DNA from: Liriodendron chinense | Lineage: Eukaryota > Streptophyta > Magnoliopsida > Magnoliales > Magnoliaceae | NCBI GenBank assembly: GCA_003013855.2 | Contig: PVNU02003901.1 | Span: 31,867 to 95,866 of the forward strand | Reading direction: 5' to 3' | Length of the DNA: 64,000 nucleotides | Part shown: positions 1 to 11,854 of the stretch, piece by piece | Position numbering within the stretch: position 1 is the first letter of the stretch | Layout: each line of letters begins with the position of its first letter | Made by a program: the position numbers and the translations under genes | Notes under the pieces: generated by a model | The model's input: the letters and a program-made list of their open reading frames with translations, nothing else | What the model was told of the DNA's origin: nothing | Database searches by the model: none

Positions 1-203
1 AGCAGAAGCAGCAACAACAACAACAGAAGCAGCAGCAACAACAACAACTACAAAAACAACAACAAAACGGGCCTACGATTACGGAGGCAACAGACGAAAT
101 GTTTGATGCTTTTATAAGGAAGATGAAGGAAAGCATGAGAATGGAAGACAGACGAAGTTCCTCCTTACGTGTTATTGTAGTTTCTTCTTCTTATTTTTAT
201 TAG
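1..203 (+). CDS. C-terminal end of a polyglutamine-rich membrane-protein paralogue (partial)
   Basis: An open frame enters from the left edge (codons from base 3) and stops with TAG at 201-203. It encodes a glutamine/lysine-rich tract of about 20 residues, then a C-terminal module with the core EATDEMFDAFIRKMKESM. This module closely matches the last ~35 residues of the complete gene at 25325-26044 (EASDKMFDAFIKTTRESM), so the two are paralogues on the same strand about 26 kb apart. The end differs: this copy finishes in a short Val/Ser/Tyr-rich tail instead of the LSLSY ending. The N-terminal membrane part lies outside the window. By analogy with plant DUF4408/DUF761-type proteins the last segment could be the conserved C-terminal helix, but that family call is tentative. 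Biochemical function is not known from the sequence. Confidence 0.72.
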   Translation, partial: QKQQQQQQKQQQQQQLQKQQQNGPTITEATDEMFDAFIRKMKESMRMEDRRSSSLRVIVVSSSYFY

Positions 204-825
204 TTTTGAATTATTTTAATTTGGCATGGGTTGTTTTAGATCTATGCTTAGCCTTTGTTCTTTCTTTTAGATTTTGGCAATTTCAATGCTTCTGATAACC
301 ATCTTTCCTACTTAATTTCTGTACTTGTATTTTGTGGCCCATCATTCTGCAATCCCAACGGTTGACAAGATTAATACTACCTTGGATGGGAGGCATTCTT
401 GAAATCTCCCAGCCATTCCTCACGCATGCACACGTGCCACTATGGCCCACCTGATGAAAAGCTCGAATTTGGTCAGGTATGTGCAGTGCCACATTGTCCG
501 TGACTTGGGCACTGGGCCCGGGCTCTAGAGACATCCATTAGATAGTTCTGTCAATCAGATCATTCTGGTCAGCATTGAGAAGTGAATAAAAACGACGGAT
601 ATGATTCTCCAATACTCGCGAGGTTAAAAAAAAAAAAAATCAATCCAAACCGTCTATATTATTGAATTTTTTTTAGATAATATTATGAATAAGAATATTA
701 AAAATCAGGATGGTCCACTCATCGGCCATCTACACCATTAAAAATCAACGGACTGCCGATGGTCTGACTCAATGTTTGCATGTCGCCAATGTAACGAGAT
801 GATTGGTTCAGTACATCGTCTGTAC
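204..825. other. 3' flank of the left paralogue, duplicated at 26045-26600
   Basis: No gene is seen. Phrases such as TACTTGTATTTTGTGGCCCA (near 320) and the stretch around GGATGGGAGGCATTCTTGAAATCTCCCAG (near 385-413) recur in diverged form near 26205-26290. The ACGACGGATAT stretch near 592 recurs near 26500. This is the transcribed or intergenic flank of the paralogue. The segment at 720-800 is also repeated, diverged, near 4850-4925. Confidence 0.6.
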
Positions 826-1258
826 TGGGGCCCACCTTGATGATGTGTTGTATATCCACGCTGTCCATCCGTTTTTCGAGCAAACTTTAGAACGTGGTCG
901 AAAATTTTAAGTAGATCTAAGTCTCAGGTGGACCGCACCACAGGAAACAGTGGTGATTCAACACCCACCATTAAAAAATTCCTAGGGCACACCATAAGAA
1001 GATCTATAATGTTTACTTTCCATCTAACCCATTGATAAGATCAAACATACCTAGATGAAGGACAAATATAAAGGTCAGCTTGATCCAAAACCGTTTTGGC
1101 GTACAAAAAGCTTTTAATGATCATTCACCACTCTTTCCAGTGGTGTGGTCCACTGGAGATTTCGATCTGCTTACGTTTGGGAATAAGTTACGAAAATAAG
1201 CTGCAAAAACGGATGAACGGCGTGGATATACAAGACATTAATCAAGTTGGGCCCCACA
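826..1258. mobile_element. Foldback MITE, GGGCCCAC family, copy 1
   Basis: The left end reads GGGGCCCACCTTGATGATG followed by a TATCCACGCTGTCCATCC-type stretch. The right end is its inverted counterpart (GGATGAACGGCGTGGATATA, then GGGCCCCAC). The inner part carries the family hallmarks: a GTGGACCGCACCACAGGAAAC motif in the left half and its reverse complement CCAGTGGTGTGGTCCACTGG in the right half. It is thus a long imperfect palindrome with no coding capacity, as expected of a non-autonomous DNA transposon. I could not identify the autonomous partner or a clean target-site duplication. Confidence 0.65.
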
Positions 1259-1464
1259 CGGTAAGGGTAACACCTAATCCGCTCCCGTCTGTACTGAGGC
1301 GGGGTCCAACAAAAGAACGGCAGGATGAAAATTCAAGAAGCGGACTGCGTTTGGACAAGCGATTTCACGTATGATGTGTGCGGGTCAAACTCAAGTGGAT
1401 TTATGTGTAAATGGACGACCAATCAACACCGGGGATCGTTCTCGATCCAGTGTATGCGTGACCG

Positions 1465-1884
1465 TTGGATGTATATTGCTTATCCACGCCGTCCATATGT
1501 AGTTATAGCTCATTTTAGGGCATTATGCCAAAGTTGTAATATATCCAAAGCTCAAGTGGACCACACTAAAGGAAACAGTAGGGATAATGACGTCCACTGT
1601 TAAAACTTTCTTAGGGCCCACATTGATGTTTATTTGCCATCCAACCTGTTCTTAAGGTCACAAAGACCTAGGCGAAGGGAAACAAAATATCAGCTTGATC
1701 GAAAACTTTTGTGGTCCCATATATGTTTTCAACGGTAGGCGTACGTTCTTTTCACACTCTGTGTTTCCTGTGGTGTGGTCCACTTTGAGCTTTGGATATA
1801 CTTTAATTTTGGGCTCATGCCCTAAAGTGAGATAGTAAAACGGATAGACGGCCTCCATAAAGCACATAATCATGGTGGGCCCCA
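1465..1884. mobile_element. Foldback MITE, GGGCCCAC family, copy 2
   Basis: Same plan as copy 1: a TATCCACGCCGTCCAT half, AAGTGGACCACACTAAAGGA, a central ATTTGCCATCCAACCTGTTC segment, the inverted GTGTGGTCCACTTTGAGC, and a right end CATGGTGGGCCCC. The left end is degraded and lacks a clear GGGCCCAC. No reading frame in it is credible. Confidence 0.62.
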
Positions 1885-1908
1885 GAGAACGCAATTGGCG
1901 TTGTGAGA

Positions 1909-2316
1909 TGGGCCCGCAGTGATGTATGTGTTATATCCACACTATCCATCCATGTTTCAAGATCGTTTTAAGGTATGAGCCCAAAAATTAAGCAGATCCA
2001 AAGCTCAAGTGAACCACACCACTGAAAGTAGTGGGGACAATGACACCCACAGTTGAAACCTTTCTAGGGCTCATCATGATGTTTATTTGCCATCCAACCT
2101 GTTCATAAGGTCACACAAACCTATTAAAAGGGGGAAAACACAAATATAGGCTTCATCCAAAATTTTCGTTAGGGGTTCAATCCCCACTGCTTTCTATGGT
2201 GTGGTCCACTTGAGCTTTGTATCTGTCTATTTTTGGGATCATGTCCTAAACTGATCTCGTAAAATGGATGGATGTACGGTGTGGATATAACACACACATC
2301 ATGGTGGGCCCACATA
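1909..2316. mobile_element. Foldback MITE, GGGCCCAC family, copy 3
   Basis: Left end ATGGGCCCGCAGTGATGTATG, right end CATCATGGTGGGCCCACAT, with paired inner motifs CAAGTGAACCACACCAC and GTGTGGTCCACTTGAGC. It sits only about 25 bp from copy 2, giving a local cluster of three elements within 1.5 kb. Confidence 0.66.
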
Positions 2317-2510
2317 ACTTTGCCATCTCATTGAGGTCCCTGGTGTAGGCCCCACCGCACAATACGCGTCCTTCTCAGTCTAGTCTAGCACTTTTACATA
2401 CAATCTCCAATGGAAACTTTTATGTGCAATGTTTCTTTACGTACTGTCAAAATGCTAGATGCATTGAAAATCTTATCCATTTAATAGGTGGGACACATCA
2501 TATAGATCAC

Positions 2511-2699
2511 TAGGATTGTCAATGGGCTAAGCTTTTTTTTTTTTTTTTTTTTTTGTTTTTTTTGTTTTTTTTGTTTTTTGTCAATGGGCTAAGCTTGGGT
2601 AGGTCTTATCTATTCAAAATTTTGAATTGCCAGGCCGTCAGGCCAGCCCTATTCAAAATTCTGATTTTTAGGCCCAAGCCTGGCCCATTGACACCCCTG
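2511..2699. mobile_element. Small hAT-type MITE with 8-bp target duplication
   Basis: The right end GCCCATTGACACCCCTG is the inverted match of the left end TAGGATTGTCAATGGGC, a CAGGGGTGTCAA-type hAT terminus with the left copy mutated. Flanks are TAGATCAC (2503-2510) and TAGGTCAC (2700-2707), an 8-bp duplication with one change. The related block at 27490-27560 shows the undisturbed site with a single TAGATCGC. The left part contains a T-rich run and an internal repeat of TCAATGGGCTAAGCTT. It is 189 bp and non-coding. Confidence 0.8.
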
Positions 2700-2707
2700 T
2701 AGGTCAC

Positions 2708-2934
2708 TTGGAATGAAAATCAAGATGGTCAATTGTTTACACTCATTTTTTACACACCCGTGTGGACCAATAAAATGTCATCGCGTATTGGCATTATGTA
2801 CCTAATAATGACAGAATTGTATTCGTGTCTAAAAATACCTTTTGGCCCCTTATCCTTTAACAACACGTCACCTGCCAAAAGTAATGACGCAAAAGCATAC
2901 ACACAGCTCAAGAGGAGATGAAGCAACGAATTAC
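2708..2934. other. Unassigned spacer
   Basis: The first ~30 bases continue the block shared with 27540-27570; after that the two copies diverge. I see no gene or recognisable element in the rest. Confidence 0.4.
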
Positions 2935-4187
2935 ACGTAACCCTAATTCGTATGGCACATGACCAACGTAGTGTGTTTGGCAAGTCTATGAAAGACCCAC
3001 CGAGGCAAGGATCTTATTACAAATATGAATATGCTAAAAAAGGGCCATCTTTCATAGTCATTTTGAAATGGGGGAATCTTCCTAGAGATGTTCAGTGCTC
3101 TCATTATGATTATGAAAATCTGAAGATCAGACTAACATCTGAGTGGATGGGAACCAATGGATTAGGCCCCAATCCAGATCTAGCAGAACTGGTCCCATCG
3201 AATCTACAAATCTTCATGGTCACATTGAGAGAGATATGAAAACGGTTGGGATCATGACCCAACCAGATGAGACAGAGCCCTTAAAGATCCACGAATCTCT
3301 ATAGCCACCCTCGCAAGAGATCTGAAAATGTTTTCTGATATCTAGAAATCGCTTGGCTATGCAGGAATGATAAGAGAACGACTAAACGTCGTGGTTGCGA
3401 AGAATCCTATATTGGAAAGGAAGCCTAGCAAGGGTTTTACTCCCTCGAAAAGCTATAAAAGGAGAATGCGATAAAGAGCTTCAAGCCTACGCCATACATA
3501 ATTTATCATCACAGTCTTTATCTTTTATCTTAGCTTAGTTTTCTTCCCTTCATTTCTGTCCAACCATGTTGGAGAACATTTAAGGTGTTGATTAGCTTAG
3601 ATCCTTATTGTTTAGCATTATTGTTGTAGTACGCTTAGGAGTAAGATATATATTCACAACCTTCTTTTGTCGGATCCCGATCAACCAAATCCCTACTTAG
3701 AAGATCAAGCACTTTGGTAACATCTTACTGACCATTCTCCTAGACCATTTGTCTGTACGGGCGATCCAGGTATTTATATCTTATTTTATTTTTATTCTCT
3801 AGTTTATTTGTTTTGTACTATATCAATTGTACTAAGCATAATTAATAAAAATCGGCATTGTTTTAGCCTCTTTTATTTATGTTCATCTTCATTTTATCGA
3901 AAAATACATTGACTTTAATTACTGGTTAAAGAATAAGTCTTTAAGACACAAGGTAAAAAGAATCCATCAAGAATGACTAATCACTACGCTTCTGCAAATC
4001 GCCTAATCGCTATTACAACCGGTGGTTGAGACACGGCTGAGTCCTAGCATTTGGTCTTAAACTATCCATATTAGCGTGGAGGCACCACCGTTCAATCAAA
4101 CTTGGGTCAAGTACGAGTCTAGCATGCCCGCACTTTCCTAATCCCACACATTAACTGAACACATGCCATTGCTAACACGTGTGACCT
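2935..4187 (+). mobile_element. Possible solo LTR (unclassified), with TATA box near 3454
   Basis: A 1.2-kb non-coding stretch with an LTR-like plan: an AT-balanced upstream part, a TATAAAAG box at 3454-3461 followed by a pyrimidine-rich leader, and a long downstream part ending near GCCATTGCTAACA. CACGT occurs on both sides (2935-2939 and near 4178), but the termini do not begin TG and end CA cleanly, so neither boundaries nor family are certain. It interrupts the duplicated gene-flank block, since the paralogous block at 27.5 kb lacks it. Confidence 0.4.
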
Positions 4188-4845
4188 TTTTTTTAAATTT
4201 TTTTTTATTGGAACTCTTTTTTATTATGTATTAAAGAAAGAGGCTAATACACATTTAAGGTGGGAGCCAAAAAAAGATTGGCCTCCTCACCTATTGTATA
4301 CAGAAGATTCGGCTTACTAAAACCTAAGCCAAACTATCGGAGGGAAGCAAAGCAAAGAAATGAGAAAAACAACCCCTAAAGGGAACGTGAACCGCCGACA
4401 GAAAATCTCCCGGATGGCGAATGGCTCAAGCGAAAACTCAATAAAGCTAACCCTTTCTAATTGAACCTAACCCAGCACGATCTAAGGTGGTAAGGCCTCT
4501 CACATGACTAGGAATGTCTTATTTCAAGAAATAAGTCTTGTTGGGCCATCCGCCACTTTCCATCTTTGCTAGCTTGTCGGCACCTGCATTACTTTCCCGC
4601 ATCGTGTGGGAGATTCTAATAATATGCTTAGACCTCTTAAAAGACTGAATGACTCTTAAGCCTATATATACCATAATAATCTTCAGGGCGCTGAAGCTTG
4701 AGGATTAGACATTGCCTCTGCCACTGTTGGAATCAGTTTCCACAATGATGCAATTTAGCCTTAAGCTATCACATATATTTAGTCCATCCACTACTGCTTG
4801 AGCTTCCGTCGTGTTATAATGTTTGATTGAATTGTGCAAACAACA
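4188..4845 (-). pseudogene. 5'-truncated L1-type LINE 3' end with RNase H remnant
   Basis: On the minus strand the sequence ends in an A-rich tail (T-rich at 4190-4215 on the plus strand), as expected for the 3' end of a LINE. Reading minus from about 4835, a degraded frame gives EAQAVVDGL, a VETDS segment and then HTMRESNAGADKLAKM. This is the order seen in the RNase H domain at the end of plant L1 ORF2 and RNase H-like proteins, including the late H..RE.N..AD.LA signature. A stop follows the VETDS segment, so it is dead. Only the last few hundred bases of the element remain, consistent with 5' truncation. No target-site duplication was found. Confidence 0.6.
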
Positions 4846-4984
4846 TTGGCCATATACACTATTGAAAATCAATGGACCACATGGTTCGCCTTAATGTTTG
4901 GAAGTCACCACTCTAATTAATGAATGGACTAGTTAAGTTTTTACCCTAAGGACTGGGGCCCACATTTCATATAGCTAGAATTTT

Positions 4985-5465
4985 GAATACCGATTGCCTG
5001 CGAAACCCTTTCATAGGAAGTTCCTTCCGTCAGAAGCTAGACAAAGCCCATCAGGACGTTTGTGATAAATTCACCCCATCCATCTATTTTACGAGTCCAA
5101 AAATAAAGCAGATTCAGAGTGCAAGTGGCCGCATAACAAGAAAAAGTGGATAAGGAACTGCTTATTGTTAAGACCTCTCTTAGGTCCACCATAATGTTTA
5201 TTTGCTATCCAAATGTTCATAAGGTCATTCCTATTGGGATGAACTAAAAATACAAAAATATTAGCCTGATCCAAAACTGTTGTGTCCCCACAAATGTTTC
5301 GATGGGGGACATTCAATCCCCACTATTTGTTGTCATGCGACCCATTTGAGTTTTAGTCTGATTCATTTTTGGGCTCATGTCTTAATATGATTTGGCAAAA
5401 CAAATGGACGAGTGGATTTCTCACAAAAATCATGGTGGGCCTCACCTAGCTTTTGCATGACAGGA
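4985..5465. mobile_element. Foldback MITE, CCTGCGAAA sub-family, copy 4
   Basis: It begins near ATTGCCTGCGAAACCCTTTC and contains the AAATTCACCCCATCCATC half. It ends with GTGGATTTCTCACAAAAATC followed by ATGGTGGGCC. The CCTGCGAAAGCCTTTCGCAGG terminal motif ties it to the copies at 8252 and 27069, a variant of the GGGCCCAC family in which the half-motif reads 'CTCACAAACATCACGGTGGG'. Confidence 0.6.
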
Positions 5466-6430
5466 ACTTGAACGCTGTGAGTTAGATATGCTAATGCGTA
5501 GTCCAATTACTTAGAAAGGAATGAAAAAGAAGATGTCATTTTCTTAGAAAAGAATGGATTGGATGAAGTTACCATTGTCTTAGAAAAGAGTGGAAGTGTT
5601 TGGATTTGATACTCTGGTAGGGTGAGATGAATGATACACAATTATTTGGAAAATTACTTAAAAGTTTATATGTAGAATAAAATTAATTAAAAATAATCTG
5701 TCCAAAATATTTATAGAAGCTCGGATGCTTTATGAACCAAATATTATGCTTATTTAGTTATTTGACTCTCATATTAGTTTGCATTTATAGGACGGTTTAA
5801 AATGAAAAATATTTAATGACCTTATTTCAACAAATAAGTCCTTAGTGATTTTTCCAGCCACAAGCTATGGGCTAAACCATGATCATCAGGGTTTTGACAG
5901 CTGTCTCACAATGTCCAGAAGATTGTCAACCATCCATGGCCGCTTTATTTGCTCGAACTACCATCAGTAATTTTTTCTGCTTTATTTATTTATCTACCAA
6001 TTATTACATATCTATATTCAGATTAATGAAATTGGCAATCGGCCTTATCTTTCTTATTTTCTTTCTAAACATTTATTTTTGTTGACGAATGTGATCAAGT
6101 TATCATCGTTATGATAAATGTGCAAGATAAAAAGAAAAGAAAAAGATGCCATTCTTTATAGATTTAGTTCTAACACCCCATTTCGCACCTTGAATTGGGT
6201 GGTAAATGGGTGTATTTTTAATCCAAATAGTTTCCTTTTGCTTTTGGTAGGCTTAGATTTGGAGGTAAATGGAATCGAAGGTATTTCAAATCTACATATT
6301 TAGTGCGTTTTGAAATCTTAGCAAAATGTTGAGATTTCAGTGTAATTCGAGGGAAATGCCTTTCTAGCCTCTAATCAAGGGCAGGAGAGTTGATGATACC
6401 CCAAAACAATTCAATTATCGGCTATAACAC
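5466..6430. other. Intergenic DNA; 5580-5860 duplicated at 27700-27990
   Basis: No gene is supported; open frames at 5879 and 6118 are short, AT-rich and lack homology. The segment around AGAAGCTCGGATGCTTTATG (5716) and ATTAGTTTGCATTTATAGGA (5773) is matched by AGAAGCTCGGATGTTTTATG (27839) and ATTAGTTGGCAATTATTGGA (27896). This extends the gene-flank duplication to the right. Confidence 0.55.
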
Positions 6431-6537
6431 TACAATCATATCAATAGATTTACTTGAACCTTCCAAACGCCGAACATCTAAATGGATGGCTAAAAAATGT
6501 CGACGAGTCACCTGTTCGTGATCCTTGCATTTTTGGC

Positions 6538-6538
<1 letters not shown>

Positions 6539-6614
<76 letters not shown>
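6539..6614. repeat. Compound microsatellite (TA)(CA)(GA)
   Basis: A TA run (about 6539-6552) passes directly into CA (6553-6572) and then GA (6573-6614). The GA part is also the outer end of the foldback element that follows. Confidence 0.9.
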
Positions 6615-6617
<3 letters not shown>

Positions 6618-6817
6618 TGCTTACCTGCACACGAATTTAGAACTCGTGAGCACTTTTTAAGGACTCATCACACGTGATGTGAGCCCAAACTCTAAGCCGT
6701 CTAAGTGATGCAGCACCCTAAAACTCCCCGGGGCCTAACTTTTAACCCGATCTAAAACTTTACTGGGCCATGACAAGGCCATGACAAAAGGTAATAATAG
6801 TTTACTCCCTTAATTTG

Positions 6818-6854
<37 letters not shown>

Positions 6855-7028
6855 TATGGTCTACCAAATTTTTGGATAAGGTTTAAAGTTGGGCCCTGGA
6901 GGTTTTTTGGGTGCCGAATCACATGGACGACTTAGATTTTGGGCTCACATCACAAGTGATGGGTCCTCAAAAGGTGCTCATAAGTTCTCGTGAGAACTAG
7001 TGCGCAGGTGAGCATTCATCTCTCTCTC
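6573..7028. mobile_element. Foldback MITE with GA/CT-run ends
   Basis: The left arm (6573-6718) carries AATGCTTACCTGCACACGAA, a GTGAGCACTTTTTAAGGACT stretch and CATCACACGTGATGTGAGCC. The right arm (6908-7028) is its reverse complement, carrying CATCACAAGTGATGGGTCCT, AAAAGGTGCTCATAAG and GCAGGTGAGCATTCATCTC. The arms are about 110-145 bp and diverged. The centre holds a CT microsatellite (about 6819-6852). Non-coding. Confidence 0.65.
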
Positions 7029-7035
7029 TACACAT

Positions 7036-7345
<310 letters not shown>

Positions 7346-7795
7346 ACAGAAGATTTGGATTCCAATGTGTTTTAACTAAACACAAATGTGGATTCCAAAT
7401 CACATTGATTCCAATGTAATTGTTAATTGAATTCCAATGCATTTCAAAAATAAACTAAAAAATGGGTTTTAATTATTTTGGCACCTGAGATATAAGGCGT
7501 TCAGTTGGATTACACTATAATATGACTTTAGCAGGCTGGACACATGAATACCCACAATCAAAACTCAACCATACACTACACAGCCTGCATCCGTGTAATT
7601 AATCAACTTCTGTGTGCACTTCCTCCGTGCATCACATCCTCCAGAATAACAAAGTACTGCAGGAATTAGGACGAGGTACCGTCGAATTCGACCAACCCCC
7701 TCCACATGAACGTGATTTTATCGTATTCGTACGGTGACCTGCCATGTGTATTTTATGGACGAGGGTGGCAAGAACTTCTTGCAACAAAAGATGGG
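7346..7795. other. Intergenic, nothing recognised
   Basis: Read on both strands; no gene, RNA or repeat was identified with confidence. Confidence 0.4.
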
Positions 7796-8222
7796 TGGAA
7801 CCCATCGTCGTGTTTTGAGTAATCCACCCGGTCCATCCGTTTTTCTAGGTCATGTTAGGACATGGACCGAAAATGAGGCAGATCCAAAACTCAAGTGGGC
7901 CACACGAAGGGAAAAACTGAGGATTGAATGTCCACCATTGAAACATTCATAAGCCCGCAGAAATTTTGTATCAGGATAATACTTTCTGTTTTCAGTTCAT
8001 CCCAGTAGTACTAGCGTTATGAACGGCACGGATGGCCTATAAACATCACGGTGGACTCCATGAGAGTTTCAATGGTGGATGTTAAATCCTCACTGTTTCC
8101 TGTCACGCGGTCCGTTTGAGTTTTGGATCTGCCTCATTTTTGTGATCATGTCCGAATATGAACTAGAAAATGAATGAATGGGGTGGATTTCTCACAAACA
8201 TCACGGTGGGCCCCATCCAGCT
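7796..8222. mobile_element. Foldback MITE, copy 5
   Basis: Left half: GTAATCCACCCGGTCCATCC and ACTCAAGTGGGCCACACG. Right half: GGTCCGTTTGAGTTTTGGAT, GGATTTCTCACAAACATCAC and GGTGGGCCCC. It belongs to the same sub-family as the copies at 4985 and 8252. Confidence 0.62.
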
Positions 8223-8251
8223 TCTGGCAATCCCGTCAGAATTTTGCGCGG

Positions 8252-8762
8252 CCGGATTTCCTGCGAAAGCGTTTAACATGAAGTTACTACACGGGGAAGT
8301 TAGGTGGGCCTGGTGGTGATGTTCGTGAAAAATTCACCCCGTCCAGTCATTTTACCAGCTGATTTTAGTGCATGTAACAAACAATGAGGTGGATCGGAAA
8401 CTCAAGTGGACCACATTAGAGGAAACATTAGGATTGAATGATTACCATTGAAACATATGGCCACGAAATTTTTACATCTATTTGTTTTTTTGCGATTTCA
8501 GTTCATCCCAGTGTGGATGACCTCATAAACGGATTGGATGGCATATAAACGTCAAGGAGGAGGAAGGTTTCAACTGTGGGCATTTCTTCCACAGTTTTCC
8601 CTCTGGTCTGTCCTTGAGTTTTGTATCCACTTGATTTTATTCATCTCAAGTCCTAAAACCAACTAGCAAAACGGATGGACAAAGCGTGTTTCTCACAAAC
8701 ATCACGGTGGGACCCACATAGCTTTCCAAACTTTATAGGAAAGGCTTTCTTTCATAAGAAAT
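8252..8762. mobile_element. Foldback MITE, CCTGCGAAA sub-family, copy 6
   Basis: It opens at TTTCCTGCGAAAGCGTTTAA and closes near GAAAGGCTTTCTTTCATAAG. The inner paired motifs are AAATTCACCCCGTCCAGTC and GTTTCTCACAAACATCACGG. Head-to-tail neighbour of copy 5. Confidence 0.62.
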
Positions 8763-8857
8763 CTGCGTCCAGTTAATTTCCCAGCCCAGGAATTTCCTGT
8801 GCGCCATATTCTATTTCCAGAATAGATTGGCACACAACTTTAACGTTTGGAGCTTAA

Positions 8858-9064
8858 TTCTCTAAGCCTCAAGATGATTTATGTGTTAGATTTACACTGT
8901 TAATCAATTTTTTCATATCATTCCAGAGAATGAGCCTTAAAATGAGGCCTATCCTAAGCTCAAGTAGAGCATACCACAAAAAGCAATGGGGATTGAACGA
9001 ACTACTGTTGAGACCTTCCTTGGGCCAGCTGTGAGGTTTATTTGCCATCTAAACTGTTTATAAG
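8858..9064. mobile_element. Foldback MITE copy 7, left part (continues at 18425)
   Basis: The left half of a GGGCCCAC-family element runs to ATTTGCCATCTAAACTGTTTATAAG and is then cut by the LTR element at 9065. The remainder, beginning GTCACACAAACTTGGATGAA, is at 18425. Joined in order, they match the uninterrupted copies elsewhere (for example 2085-2115), proving the insertion. Confidence 0.75.
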
Positions 9065-10802
9065 TGTTGGCATCAAAATCTGACCGGGCCAAATCCTGTG
9101 GCCAAGATGACGTCCACGTGCCAGAAAAAATGTCTTTCTTAAAGAAGCTATGAGAATTCCTGGTGGAGAGTAAAAAAGAAGAGAGGTGGAGAAATTCAAT
9201 GACTTCATTCTCACACTCTCATAATGAGTCTTCTAGAAGTTGTTTGCTCACACACGTGGTAATTTTCCCGAAGTAGCTTTGGACGTGCGCACAAACTGTG
9301 TTACGGTTACTTACTTTAGGACATGGGGAGCGATTAGGAGATATTTTCTCTTGTGACCGCCCATGAATTCTATAAAAGAGGAAGATCGATGAAGTGAAAA
9401 TCATCTCTCACAGATCAAAACAAACCCAACAAATCCTTTAATGTTATTCGTCCTCCGGGACATTTACCTTAGTGTATGGTAGCATAGCGTCCTCCATGGA
9501 CATTTATCCATTTTTAGCATAGCCATTAGTTAGCGTCCTCCATGGACATTTATCCCTTTTTAGCATAGTCATTAGTTATTGTCCTCCATGGACATTCATC
9601 CCCTTTTAGTATAATCATTAGTTGTAATCCCTTTCTATCCATGCCAAGCGCTAGATTTGAAGGATGATCTGATCCTACCGTCCATCTCCATCAGTTAACT
9701 TCGGTTATGCCTACGGCCATGCCAAGTAATCTACGTCTACGGCTAGACCAACAACGATCTTTAACATCCGCCAAAGGTCGTCTGTTTATCATTTTATTTT
9801 CTTTTATTTTGATGTAACTATTGGGAAAACTGGCAGCAGAAGCGGAAGCCGAAACGCGTGGAGTAATGCGAGATCAAACGAGTAAACAAGATGCAATCAA
9901 ACCACACACAAGCATTCACCACAAGAGAATCCGAATTTACATGGAAAAACCCCTAACGGGTAAAAAACCACAGCACAAAGCGATCCACTATGAATAACAG
10001 AAGATTACAGAGATTGACAGCCCACAAGCAAGGAATAAATAGAGAAAACCCCAAGTTCTCTCTCTCACACACCTTTCCCCCCTTCATAACACGATCAGGA
10101 AACCTTGGACACCTTAAGATTATTGCTAAACACGGATTACAACCCTTTAAATAGGAAAAACACAAAAAATAGCAACATCTTACGCACTACTGCATGCTTC
10201 GCAAGAAAGCCCCGCGAACAGTCGACCAATAGGTCAACACACAAAATAGTTTAGGGAGAAAGAACACCCAGACCCATCCACGCTCCCTCGTAGTCGACCG
10301 GTCGCCCGACCGGTCGGAGCCCTCTGCAGACCGGTTGGCCGACCGGTCTGGGCACATAAAACTATCTAGCCTTCTTGCTATGCATCTGGGTCACATGGCC
10401 AGACCGGTCGCCGGACCGGTCTGAGCACCCAAACCATGCACATGTTCGAAGGCTCCCCAACAGTAACAGTTGGACCGTTGAATGAATTATGCGTTGTTTA
10501 CCGTTGATCGCAATACGTGAATTAGAAAATTCACTTCATTTGGAAGGCAAAGGTGCAATCCATTTTTGGAGGACGAACCCCACCCTCCAAACATTGCCTG
10601 ATCATCATTAGTAAACAACTGAGCGACTGGCTAGTTGGGTAATTGATCTCTACAGATCTCGGTCATATACGGTTGATCATGACGTATTTGCTTTCCTTGG
10701 CGCTCGGGGTCATCGTTGTTCGGTTGGAATCGAGCTGTGAAAATTGGTTCTGGCACGCTCGCACACACGTCACACGCATGGCCGGCGAACAACTCGGCAA
10801 CA
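9065..10802 (+). repeat. 5' LTR of the 9065 element, split by a copia solo LTR
   Basis: LTR sequence occupies 9065-9818 and 10468-10802. It contains TATAAAAGAGG near 9371 as the probable TATA box. The same bases in the 3' LTR are where the CRM element inserted. Confidence 0.8.
9819..10462 (-). mobile_element. Ty1/copia-type solo LTR, family A
   Basis: Flanked by GTAAC on both sides (9814-9818 and 10463-10467). Read on the minus strand it starts TGTTGGGGAGCC and ends TTTTCCCAATA, with the terminal CA mutated. Downstream of a TATTTAAAGG box (about 10145-10155) is a CCCGTTAGGGGTTTTTCCA-type stretch before ATTCGGATT, a feature of plant copia LTR leaders. The same stretch is in the LTR at 28210. 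The 3' LTR of the host element lacks this insertion, giving a perfect empty-site comparison at 18098-18105. Three GACCGGTC dyads lie in its U3 (10296-10421). Confidence 0.85.
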
Positions 10803-11537
10803 TTTTTTGGCACACCCGGTGGGATGACGTTTGCGATTTTTATAACAATGTAATAAATGATTGATCCAACGATCAAGAGACTCATTAATATGAGACCTTG
10901 ATGGCAACTTGCCTATAAATTGATCTAACGGTTCAAAATGGTCAAAATTCACCGTTTCATGTCGGCATAAGGACAAGTGGCCAAGATGACTGATCTTATG
11001 GTCAATATGAAATAGAGGGATGGAGCCCTTGAGAGAGATATCTTTTGGCCGATTACGACAATGAATAAGTTAGGATGAGAGAAAATTTCTCCCCTTGGCT
11101 TGTTAGACTGAGAGACAATTTCTCTGTACTCTCTTGGCTTTATCCAAATTGGAAAGCTCACAACGGTCTTGACTGCTTTTCGTCGACCGATTCTGGTCGA
11201 CCAAAAAAAAAAAAAAAAAAAAAAAATCTTGACCGATTTCGGTTGATAAAAATAAAAATAAAAAAATCTCGATTGATTTTGGTCAGCAATGACTACTAAT
11301 AGACAAAATGTGAGCCAGGTCATAGTCATGGAAGAAGATCAAAGACCGCCCACAACGTTTAGTGTACGGTCCAAGGAAGCCTCACAGTCATTGTTAAGCG
11401 GCTGCACAAAATTCTTATTTTGTGATGGAGGCAAGTATGTAATAAAAACAAGTGGCCGATGACATTATCGGACAACTGACATGCAAAATTACGTCTCTAC
11501 GCCTTCATATTGAAGCCGCAGAGACGTGGGGAGCAAT
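10803..11537 (+). other. Internal region of the 9065 element
   Basis: No gag or pol similarity; it holds a primer-binding-like site, a poly-A run near 11203-11226, and a purine tract at the right. Short frames on both strands cross low-complexity DNA and are not credible genes. Confidence 0.7.
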
Positions 11538-11854
11538 TGTTAACATCAAAATCTGACCGGGTCAGATCTTACGGCCAGGATGACGTCCACGTGCTAGAAA
11601 AAATGTCTTTCCTAAAGAAGCTAAGAGAATTCCTGGTGGAGAGCTAAAAAGAAGGGAGGTGGAGAAATTTAAGGACTTCATTCTCGCGCTCTCACAAGGA
11701 GTCTTCCAGAAGTTGTTTGCTCACACACGTGGCAATCTTCCCGAAGCAGCTTTGGATGTGCGCACAAACTGTGTTACGGTTACTTACTTCAGGACATGGG
11801 GAGCGGTTAGGAGATATTTTCTCTTGTGACCGCTCATGAATTCTATAAAAGAGG

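Noticed and set aside
10949..11329. 126-codon minus frame across the poly-A run
   Set aside because: Driven by the homopolymer (Phe run) in the non-coding interior of the 9065 element.
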